A stretch of 64,000 nucleotides of DNA from Vibrio sp. 10N.286.49.B1 (GTDB lineage Bacteria > Pseudomonadota > Gammaproteobacteria > Enterobacterales > Vibrionaceae): contig NZ_MCUW01000004.1 of the NCBI RefSeq assembly GCF_002873335.1, positions 112,536-176,535 on the forward strand, in the 5' to 3' direction. A model generated the notes under the pieces. The model saw only the letters and a list, made by a program, of their open reading frames with translations, was not told where the DNA came from and searched no databases. This document shows positions 17,760-24,933 of the stretch, piece after piece. Every line of letters begins with the position of its first letter. Position 1 is the stretch's first letter. Both the position numbers and the translations under genes were made by a program.

Positions 17760-18275
17760 TTATTTACCTCCTTGAGTTAATAACCTTTGAATTGTTTGCA
17801 ATATATCGGCAACAGCACACATAACAATAATAACTCCAGAGATAGGGGCTGCCATATAGACATATCCCATAGGCAAGTTACTACCAAATAAGTATAAACT
17901 TGGCGATACTTGATTAAATCCTAATGTTGTATTGACGACGCTACTACCACCGTAAACCAATACAATTGAAGAAAACAAAATTACAATCAAACTTACTGTT
18001 ATTGCTAATATTTCTTGTTGTTTCGGTGATATCTTGGTGACAAGAAGTTCTATTGCTAAGTGCCTTTTTAGAGCGTAAACATAAGCCCCTCCAAGCACAC
18101 CAACCCAAATCATTAAGTAACGAGATAACTCATCGGTAAACGTTGATGGTGAGTTGATAACGAATCGAGTAAATACTTGCCACACCACGGCAAAAACCAT
18201 CACCCACATAATCAGAACTAGCAGCTTTTCTAATATCTTAGTAATTAATGCAACACCCTTGAAATAAACATCCAT
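17760..18275 (-). CDS. TRAP transporter small permease (DctQ family)
   Basis: A 171-residue protein with four membrane helices; 'VWQVFTRFVINSPSTFTDEL' and 'RYLMIWVGVLGGAYVYALKR' are the DctQ core, with 'HLAIELL' after it. ATG 18275 follows AAAGGTAGCCAT; an upstream frame to 18383 is open but would run through the GntR operators, so it is not used. It is the first gene of the sugar-acid operon. Confidence 0.9.
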   Translation of the reverse strand: MDVYFKGVALITKILEKLLVLIMWVMVFAVVWQVFTRFVINSPSTFTDELSRYLMIWVGVLGGAYVYALKRHLAIELLVTKISPKQQEILAITVSLIVILFSSIVLVYGGSSVVNTTLGFNQVSPSLYLFGSNLPMGYVYMAAPISGVIIVMCAVADILQTIQRLLTQGGK

Positions 18276-18307
18276 ATGGCTACCTTTGGAGCTACGTGTT
18301 ATATAAA

Positions 18308-18337
18308 ATGTTACCCGAAACATGTTACTGGTAACTC
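18308..18337. promoter_or_regulatory. Paired GntR operators of the TRAP operon
   Basis: ATGTTACCCGAAACAT (18308-18323) and ATGTTACTGGTAACTC (18322-18337) overlap by two bases. Both follow the ATGTTA-N4-TAACAT operator of E. coli GntR, and the nearby regulator gene is a close GntR relative. They lie 33-62 bp before the dctQ start, where a repressor would block transcription. The surrounding stretch 18276-18727 has no gene. Confidence 0.75.
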
Positions 18338-18426
18338 TTGATGTGATGAGTCTATCTAAAAGGATAAATAATACAAATATCACTGTGTGAAAATGTGTTC
18401 TGGATCATAGGTCAACCCATCACATC

Positions 18427-18442
18427 TGTGACTAATATCTCA
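18427..18442. promoter_or_regulatory. Possible CRP site upstream of the TRAP operon
   Basis: TGTGACTAATATCTCA resembles TGTGA-N6-TCACA with one mismatch. It lies upstream of the GntR pair on the divergent region, a reasonable place for activation. Weak evidence. Confidence 0.3.
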
Positions 18443-18682
18443 TTAAAGCTGTTTATCGTTTTAGCTTTACCTTTTATAAAAACTCACTAACACCTAACAA
18501 AAAACTCAACTACCCCTTTAAAAACAGAAGGTTAAATAAATAATGTTATTGATAGTACTTGTGATGACATTATTTAGTGACACATGTCTCATTTTAATAG
18601 TGATATTCCAATTTGATTTTAAATTTTTAAAACGCAATCACAGAAATTAGTATAAATAACGGTTTAATGAACAAAAAAGCAA

Positions 18683-18695
18683 TGTTACAGTAACA
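18683..18695. promoter_or_regulatory. Palindrome before gntR, possible autoregulation site
   Basis: TGTTACAGTAACA is a 13-bp inverted repeat with the GntR half-sites GTTAC/GTAAC, but with a one-base centre, shorter than the usual spacing. It is 33 bp before the gntR start. Confidence 0.35.
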
Positions 18696-18727
18696 ATTAA
18701 TTATCCAATAATAATGAGTACATTAAG

Positions 18728-19741
18728 ATGGTTATAAATAAGAAAAATACTCGACCTTCTTTGAAAGACATCGCAGACCTTGTTGGCGTAACAAAGATGA
18801 CTGTTAGCCGGTTTTTACGTAACCCAGAGTTAGTTTCAGAACAAACTCGAAACAAAATCGCGAATGCTATCGAAGAAATTGGTTATATTCATAATCGTGC
18901 ACCTTCAATGCTGTCAAAGGCTTCGAGTAAAGCGATTGGAGTATTACTGCCTTCATTATCGAACCAAGTTTTTGCAAACTTTACCCAAGGAATAGAGTCG
19001 GTAACAAACAAGCATGGCTATGAAGTGCTGATATCTCATTTTGGTTATAGCGATGAAATAGAAGAGCGTAAAATTGCAATGATGTTGTCTTATCACGTTG
19101 ATGGCATCATTTTAACCGGTACCACCCATACCAAACGAACGCTGCAAATGTTGAAAACCGCCAACATACCCGTCGTCGAATCAATGGAACTGACTGACAA
19201 CCCTATCGACATGGTCGTTGGTATCGATCATGAGCACGCGTCTTATACTGCAGTTAAAGCTATGCTTTCGAGCGGTAAACGTAATGTTGCTTATTTCGGT
19301 GCTCGTTTGGACCGCAGAACCAAGTTGAGAATGGAAGGATATGACAGAGCCATATTAGAATTTGGCTTAAAAAAACACCACTTTCTCACCCATAAACACT
19401 CCAGTTTTACACTGGGACGAGACCTTCTTGAGCGGGCGTTAACAGACTGCCCAGATTTAGATGGTGTTTTTTGCACCAATGATGATATCGCAATCGGTAC
19501 CATTCTCGCTTGTTTAGAAAAAGGGATTTCAGTGCCTGAGAAGACCAGTGTCATTGGATACAATGCCTTAGATATTGGACAAGCGATTTCACCAAAATTA
19601 ACCAGTATTTACACACCTCGCTATGAAATGGGCGAAAAGAGTGCTGACATCCTATTAGACAGTATCGAAGGTAAAAGAAGCCAACAGAACGTCTATGACC
19701 TTGGATTCACCCTCACTAAAGGTGAAAGCTTCATCAGCTAG
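18728..19741 (+). CDS. gntR: LacI-family repressor of gluconate genes, GntR type
   Basis: A 337-residue LacI-family repressor. The HTH and hinge read 'LKDIADLVGVTKMTVSRFLR' and 'IGYIHNRAPSMLSKASSKAI', which is nearly the E. coli GntR sequence, and 'FCTNDDIAIG' plus 'YEMGEKSADILLDSI' belong to its periplasmic-binding-type ligand domain. In E. coli, GntR represses gluconate kinase and permease genes and is released by gluconate. Matching paired operators stand before both the TRAP operon (18308) and gntK (19954). The gene lies between these targets. Confidence 0.92.
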   Translation: MVINKKNTRPSLKDIADLVGVTKMTVSRFLRNPELVSEQTRNKIANAIEEIGYIHNRAPSMLSKASSKAIGVLLPSLSNQVFANFTQGIESVTNKHGYEVLISHFGYSDEIEERKIAMMLSYHVDGIILTGTTHTKRTLQMLKTANIPVVESMELTDNPIDMVVGIDHEHASYTAVKAMLSSGKRNVAYFGARLDRRTKLRMEGYDRAILEFGLKKHHFLTHKHSSFTLGRDLLERALTDCPDLDGVFCTNDDIAIGTILACLEKGISVPEKTSVIGYNALDIGQAISPKLTSIYTPRYEMGEKSADILLDSIEGKRSQQNVYDLGFTLTKGESFIS

Positions 19742-19822
19742 TGCTGTTTCTCTGCGCAATCCGCCCAACACTAGATAGTTTTAGTATCGGCATTCATATC
19801 AATTCTCGTCCCCTATATTACT

Positions 19823-19863
19823 CAGACGAATAGAAACTCAACGTTCGCTTTTTTATTCGTCTG
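19823..19863 (+). terminator. Hairpin after gntR
   Basis: CAGACGAATA (19823-19832) and TATTCGTCTG (19854-19863) form a perfect 10-bp stem with a 21-base, partly T-rich loop, 80 bp after the gntR stop. It probably separates gntR from gntK. Classical T-tail is missing, so termination is uncertain. Confidence 0.5.
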
Positions 19864-19953
19864 CAGTCACTTTTTCGTTACTTTGTCCAACCATTAATGT
19901 GATTAAGCGCTCTAAAATGAACAGGTCTGCTGTTCGACTGTTCACTTTAATTG

Positions 19954-19983
19954 CAGTTACGGGTAACATGTTACCAATAACAT
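19954..19983. promoter_or_regulatory. Paired GntR operators of gntK
   Basis: CAGTTACGGGTAACAT (19954-19969) and ATGTTACCAATAACAT (19968-19983) have the same 14-bp register and two-base overlap as the pair at 18308. The second site is a full match to ATGTTA-N4-TAACAT. They end 60 bp before the gntK start. Confidence 0.8.
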
Positions 19984-20042
19984 AATTAATATAACTTTTG
20001 CAGTCCATCACAAATGTCACTGTAATCACTTAAGGAAGTCTT

Positions 20043-20549
20043 ATGGCAGGAAAAAGTATTATTGTAATGGGCGTTTCTGCGTCAGGGAAAAGCACTGTCG
20101 GTGTAAAGCTTGCTCAAGCTTTAGGGGCAAAATTTATTGATGGTGACGACCTTCATCCTAAAAATAATATTGTAAAAATGGCCTCTGGTGCTCCGTTGAA
20201 TGACGAAGACCGCGCACCTTGGTTGGAACGAATAAATGATGCGGCATACAGCTTAGAAAGTAAAAATGAAATCGGCGTGATTGTTTGCTCTGCATTAAAG
20301 AAGACGTATCGTGATCGTATTAGAGAAGGTAATCAACACGTTAATTTCTTATTTCTCGATGGTACTAAAGATATCGTGATAGAGAGAATCCGGCAGAGAA
20401 ACGGGCATTTTTTTAAAGAAGAAATGATTAATAGCCAATTTGAAGCGTTAGAAAGACCAAGTGGTGAAGTAGACGTCATTATTGTCGATATTGATAATAC
20501 GGTAGACGCTATCGTGAGCCAAGCTATCAGTCAGCTCGATAGCTTTTAA
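20043..20549 (+). CDS. gntK: Gluconokinase
   Basis: A 168-residue P-loop kinase that phosphorylates gluconate to 6-phosphogluconate. Walker A is 'MGVSASGKST' (9-18), 'FIDGDDLHPKNNIVKMASG' is the substrate-recognition segment, and 'RAPWLERI' and 'VCSALKKTYRDRIR' are typical GntK motifs. Length matches E. coli GntK/IdnK. AAGGAAGTCTT precedes the start. It carries its own GntR operators and terminator. Confidence 0.95.
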   Translation: MAGKSIIVMGVSASGKSTVGVKLAQALGAKFIDGDDLHPKNNIVKMASGAPLNDEDRAPWLERINDAAYSLESKNEIGVIVCSALKKTYRDRIREGNQHVNFLFLDGTKDIVIERIRQRNGHFFKEEMINSQFEALERPSGEVDVIIVDIDNTVDAIVSQAISQLDSF

Positions 20550-20568
20550 TTAATGGTAATCAATTGAT

Positions 20569-20606
20569 AACGGCGAGTTGACTGTAATTAACTCGCCGTT
20601 TATTTA
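20569..20606 (+). terminator. Terminator of gntK
   Basis: AACGGCGAGTT (20569-20579) pairs with AACTCGCCGTT (20590-20600), followed by TATTTAA. Ten-base loop, 20 bp after the stop. Confidence 0.8.
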
Positions 20607-20743
20607 ATCCTGATTTTGGCGCGTAATTTATCACTTATGTACTTAAGATTTAATTTTCACCATCTACTTTTATTATTACTTCAAGATTCGTTATTTTATA
20701 AACCTTATATGAAGTGAATAGCGAAAATATCAAATATATATCA

Positions 20744-22669
20744 CTACATATTATCAAGAAACTTTTCAAATGTTGGTATTAGCCTTGATGCCCCATACTC
20801 ACTTAAATGATTATCATCAAAATAAAGTGGCCTTCCTTTAAAATCACCGTAGCAGTATTTAGTATCACAGAAGTGCTCTTTTACATTAATTAAAGTAACA
20901 TTACATTTTTTTCCTAGTTTTTTAATCATACTATTAAAAAACTTATTTCTATCTTCGTACTCATTCAATGACAATTTAATTATAATTTCATTTCCCTTCA
21001 TAAGCTCTTTAGCCATTTTCTGAGGAACATTATCTTTCATTTCTGGAGTTGGTTGCAATAGAAATACTGGATTTTGCTTTGAAAACGAGCATAAGGTATC
21101 AATGAATGCATTATTCATAGTTTCAATATAATGAAAGTCTCTTTTGACAGAGTCTTTCAGTTCAGGAATAAACTCAACAGGTTTTAAAGACCTATTTTCT
21201 AGTCCATATTCGTTGCGGCCTAGTAACATTTCCATATATCTATTACTGATAATAAGGGGAATGTTAGGGTACTTTTTTATTTCATCTAAAGCATACGAGA
21301 TAAAATTGCCACAGGATCTATCTTCTAATCCATGGGAGCTAATATTTAAAATATTCTTTACCGTTCTGCACCCTGGTTTGGTCCAGTCCAGAACACTCTT
21401 GTTTCCTAGCGATTTTTCAACACTTCGAATAATACTCTGCGCATGACTATCACCAATGACTATTGCTCCCAACTCTCCATCACCATACACACACTCAGGA
21501 ATAGGCCCCGATGCAATATGACATTCATCTCTTCTCGGGTTCTTATTGTAAGATTCACTAGATACAACTTGAATACTCTGGTGATAATGCCATTTAAAAC
21601 CATCTTTTAATAAAACTGTAACTCCGGCTATCCCCATTAGAAAAGCAATATAATAACTATAATACTTAACTATAATATTATCACTTTTGAATATTAAAAC
21701 TTCTAGATATCGATTACTAAAAAAACCCATAACGATTGAAATAACAATAAATATATATATATAACTATCATTTAGAGAAAAATAATTAATCGCAACTACA
21801 AAAGGCCAATGCCAGAGATAAATTGAATACGACCATTTACCTATAGCTTGAAAGACACTGTTATTGGTCAATACGCTATCATTCTGATTCGACTGGATTA
21901 ATAAGAACGCACCAAAAACTGGAATTATAGACAAATATCCAGGCCATAATTCCTCTTTTGAAATAAATATAAAAGATGTGGCAATTAATGCTAAACCGAG
22001 TATTTCAACTAATTTCTTTTTGTTCTTTTTAAGCTTCAGCGGATAAAGATAAGCAACACCACCAAACATCAACTCCCATGCTCGTGTCGGTAATAAGTAG
22101 TAGGCGGGGGTTGGCCATCTATAAGTCGCAAGTATGCTAAATATAAACCCAATAATAGCTCCAATTAAAACAATTGATTTCATCGTCTTTAAGGAGCATA
22201 TTTTGCTCATAGCAACAAGTACTAATGGGTAAATTATGTAAAATTGACATTCAACAGAAAGTGACCAAGTGTGTAAGAGCCACTTTTCGTATGAAGAAAC
22301 AGCAAAGTAACTAGACTCTTTCCAATATATAATATTGGACATAAATCCAATGCTACTACTGATGTGTTTCCCCAATTCAGTGTAGTCGGTCGGGGTTAAA
22401 TAAAACCACCCAAACACTAATAAAACTAAACAAAGCATAACCAAAGCCGGTATGATCCTATTGGCTCTAGCTATATAAAAATTCAATATGGAAAAATTGT
22501 TTTTCTCTAATCCTCTAAATATTATTCCTGTCATCAAAAATCCAGAAATAACAAAAAAAACATCTACTCCTATAAAACCACCGGGCATCCATTGCTCATT
22601 GAAATGGAAAAGCACTACTGCCATTACTGCGATAGCTCTTAGACCATTTACATCATATCTAAACTGCAC
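20744..22669 (-). CDS. OafA-type O-acyltransferase with C-terminal SGNH domain
   Basis: A 641-residue membrane enzyme. Residues 1-350 are an acyltransferase-3 domain with about ten helices ('YDVNGLRAIAVMAVVLFHFN', 'GVDVFFVISGFLMTGIIF', 'LLHTWSLSVECQFYIIYPL'), and the remainder is an SGNH hydrolase-like periplasmic domain ('GAIVIGDSHAQSII' near 405 and 'YFDDNHLSEYGASRL' near the end). Such proteins move acetyl groups to lipopolysaccharide O-antigen or other glycans. GTG start at 22669 behind AAGGGGTGCATT. It is far more AT-rich than its neighbours, lies alone and borders an IS remnant, all signs of transfer. Confidence 0.9.
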   Translation of the reverse strand: MQFRYDVNGLRAIAVMAVVLFHFNEQWMPGGFIGVDVFFVISGFLMTGIIFRGLEKNNFSILNFYIARANRIIPALVMLCLVLLVFGWFYLTPTDYTELGKHISSSIGFMSNIIYWKESSYFAVSSYEKWLLHTWSLSVECQFYIIYPLVLVAMSKICSLKTMKSIVLIGAIIGFIFSILATYRWPTPAYYLLPTRAWELMFGGVAYLYPLKLKKNKKKLVEILGLALIATSFIFISKEELWPGYLSIIPVFGAFLLIQSNQNDSVLTNNSVFQAIGKWSYSIYLWHWPFVVAINYFSLNDSYIYIFIVISIVMGFFSNRYLEVLIFKSDNIIVKYYSYYIAFLMGIAGVTVLLKDGFKWHYHQSIQVVSSESYNKNPRRDECHIASGPIPECVYGDGELGAIVIGDSHAQSIIRSVEKSLGNKSVLDWTKPGCRTVKNILNISSHGLEDRSCGNFISYALDEIKKYPNIPLIISNRYMEMLLGRNEYGLENRSLKPVEFIPELKDSVKRDFHYIETMNNAFIDTLCSFSKQNPVFLLQPTPEMKDNVPQKMAKELMKGNEIIIKLSLNEYEDRNKFFNSMIKKLGKKCNVTLINVKEHFCDTKYCYGDFKGRPLYFDDNHLSEYGASRLIPTFEKFLDNM

Positions 22670-22884
22670 AATGCACCCCTTACTAGACCATTAATTCAGG
22701 CGCATTCTATACTAAGGTTGCGGCAAGGCAAGGTATGAGATGTTCATCTATTTGTGAAGGGTATATATCGTCAATTCAACTGACAAGTTTTCAAATACCG
22801 GGCTAATGCATCTCACTTTAGAGTCCTAAAAAACCTATATTTAGTCTACCATAAATAAAAAATATGTAGTGCTTATAATGTAAC

Positions 22885-23312
22885 TGTAACCATCCCCAAA
22901 ATAAGTGTATTCCGATTTAGAGTTCTTCCGTTTAAACTAAACCAAATGGAGAGCGCTTATGAAAAAATCACGCTATACATAATTTCAGACTGTTAAGATC
23001 TTGAAGGAAGTCCAAGCTAGCCGAAAAGTATCGGAAATAAGTCAGGTTGAACTCGAATTCATCAAGCCAGGAAAACCCACTTAGAATTCATATATTGAAC
23101 GTTTTGACCGAACTTACCATAATGCAATACTGAATATGTATGTGTTTAAGGCGTTGAATGAAGTACGCGAACTAACCGAAACTAAGTCAAATAGTATAAT
23201 CATGAGAGTCCACATAACTCACTAGGATATCTACCCCCTTGGGATTATTTGGCCAAATCACAACATAAGAAAGGATCTAATTTTGATTGCCACTAATCAA
23301 AGGGGGGTTACA
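22885..23312 (+). mobile_element. Decayed, internally deleted IS3-family element
   Basis: From 22961 one frame reads 'MKKSRYT', a stop, 'FQTVKILKEVQASRKVSEIS', then jumps directly to 'VELEFIKPGKPT', a stop, and 'NSYIERFDRTYHNAILNMYV', 'FKALNEVRELTE'. The first part is the start of IS3-type OrfA and the second the end of the OrfB integrase domain, so the middle (over 700 bp) is gone and two nonsense codons were gained. Ends TGTAACCATCCCC (22885) and GGGGGGTTACA (23312) are imperfect inverted repeats with the usual TG...CA tips. I found no clear target duplication. Not functional. Confidence 0.8.
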
Positions 23313-23320
23313 TTAAGTCT

Positions 23321-23761
23321 TCACCCCATTGCTTTACTCCCTTTTACTGCTTTGTTTTGCAGTACAATAACCCTTAGATGGTCGTAAATGAGATTAAACG
23401 TAAAAGCGTAGAACGTTATGAAGATCGTGACACCCAGATCCATAATAAATGCCTGCCATAAGCTGACGCCAAGAATAGCGGCCATGACCGGAACCGTGAA
23501 CAACAACAAACCCGCTTCAAAAACAATAACGTGTACAACCCGCAAGGACAATGAACGTTGTGTCTTTTCTCCAGGTACAACACGATCAAAGCCCAGATTA
23601 AACAAATAATTCCAGAACATTGCTATCGTCGCGATAACTATCATTGTTCCTGATAGTGCGGCGACATTATGATCAGTAAATAATGACAATCCAATAATGG
23701 ACAGTGTCACGGCTAATGCTTCAAACAAAACTGAATGAAATATGCGTTCTGGTGTTCTCAT
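23321..23761 (-). CDS. PACE-family multidrug efflux protein (AceI-like)
   Basis: A 146-residue inner-membrane protein with four helices, arranged as two bacterial transmembrane pair repeats. Motifs fit the chlorhexidine/short-chain-diamine exporter family: 'RTPERIFHSVLFEALAVTLS' with the proton-coupling glutamate, 'MFWNYLFNLGFDRV', and repeat 2 'LRVVHVIVFEAGLLLFTVPV'. The ribosome site GGAGTAGAGAG precedes ATG 23761. It is divergent from a LysR gene, the standard aceI-aceR arrangement. Confidence 0.88.
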   Translation of the reverse strand: MRTPERIFHSVLFEALAVTLSIIGLSLFTDHNVAALSGTMIVIATIAMFWNYLFNLGFDRVVPGEKTQRSLSLRVVHVIVFEAGLLLFTVPVMAAILGVSLWQAFIMDLGVTIFITFYAFTFNLIYDHLRVIVLQNKAVKGSKAMG

Positions 23762-23888
23762 CTCTCTACTCCGATACCCTACTTAAATAACTGAAAGCGC
23801 AATTATGACAGGGCGTACATAGAGTAAAAGTTAACAACCATCACGTTTAATGATAGCTTTATATTTTGATATCGCAAGAGAACGCCAC

Positions 23889-24803
23889 ATGTACAGCTTT
23901 GAACAACTCAAGGTATTCGTCACCGTCTGTGAGAGTGGCTCTTTTTCTGCCGCAGCTCGTAAGTTGAAAAGAGCGCAATCCGGTGTGAGCCAGGCGATTT
24001 CTAATCTGGAGATCGCCATCAACCAAGACTTGTTTAATCGTGATAAGAACACACCAACCTTAACCACCAGCGGTCAAGCACTGCTGCCGATCGCGCGTTC
24101 GATTTTGAATCAACAAACCTATTTTGACCAAAAAGCGGAATCACTGACCAAAGCGTACGAACATGAAGTCGTGATTGCGGTCGACGAAAGCTTGATAAGC
24201 GATGATTTTTTTAACATTTTGACCCCTCTCGCCGAGCAATTCCCTATTACCCATTTTGAGGTCATCACCGCTTCAACCTTTGATGTGGAATCTCTCGTTC
24301 GCTCGGGCAAAGCGCAAGTTGGCATTGTCTATTCTGACGGTGAATTAAAGGTTGATATGGATTTTTTCATTGTGGGTCATGCTAAGTTCCTCACTATCGC
24401 ATCACCGCAACATGAATTGGCGATGCTCCCTATCGTGCAAGACTCAGATTTGAAAAGGCACCGTCAGTGTGTTCATCGCAGTATTCAACAAAAAGAGTTG
24501 TGGTTCAGCTACGGGATCAGCTCAACATTTTGGTACGCCAATACGCACCAGACCTTGATCGACTTGGTACAACAGGGCATCGGATGGGCCGTCGTGCCTG
24601 AATTACTGATTAAAAACCAACTGCAAACAAAGACGCTCGTTTCATTGCCTGTCGCACATGAGTTTAACGGTTGGCTCACCGCTGTGGGCTGTTTGGTGTC
24701 ACGTAGCCATTCTTCAGGGCCGGTGTTAGAAAGTGTTGTCGAAAGGCTCAAACAACATCGCTTCAATGAAGAACATTGGATGCCAGAAAACAGAAAGCTC
24801 TAG
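23889..24803 (+). CDS. LysR-family regulator, probable activator of the PACE pump
   Basis: A 304-residue LysR regulator. The winged HTH reads 'MYSFEQLKVFVTVCESGSFS', 'AAARKLKRAQSGVSQAISNL'. The rest is the periplasmic-binding-type effector domain. ATG 23889 is chosen because LysR alignments begin here; the open frame continues 13 codons upstream. Transcribed away from the pump gene with a 127-bp shared promoter region, it most likely responds to a pump substrate, as AceR does for AceI. Confidence 0.9.
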   Translation: MYSFEQLKVFVTVCESGSFSAAARKLKRAQSGVSQAISNLEIAINQDLFNRDKNTPTLTTSGQALLPIARSILNQQTYFDQKAESLTKAYEHEVVIAVDESLISDDFFNILTPLAEQFPITHFEVITASTFDVESLVRSGKAQVGIVYSDGELKVDMDFFIVGHAKFLTIASPQHELAMLPIVQDSDLKRHRQCVHRSIQQKELWFSYGISSTFWYANTHQTLIDLVQQGIGWAVVPELLIKNQLQTKTLVSLPVAHEFNGWLTAVGCLVSRSHSSGPVLESVVERLKQHRFNEEHWMPENRKL

Positions 24804-24824
24804 AATGAAGTCTAGGGCTTTCTG
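24791..24824 (+). terminator. Terminator overlapping the 3' end of the LysR gene
   Basis: CAGAAAGCTCTAGA (24791-24804) pairs with TCTAGGGCTTTCTG (24811-24824), one mismatch, six-base loop. The left arm includes the LysR stop codon. It may serve both strands. Confidence 0.65.
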
Positions 24825-24933
24825 TTCATTGAAACCCGTCATTGATCATTGAAACAAGCGTTAATTGACTCAACGGTTACGGTACTCCGTCGCTCACGCA
24901 CTGGCGCACTTTGCCACCTTTAAGCGCCTGAGG

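Noticed and set aside
18276..18383. N-terminal extension of the DctQ subunit
   Set aside because: The extra 36 residues would be encoded by the GntR operator region; the internal ATG at 18275 has a ribosome site and matches family length.
22695..23320. Functional transposase gene
   Set aside because: Only the two ends of the IS3-type coding region remain, with nonsense codons and the catalytic middle deleted.
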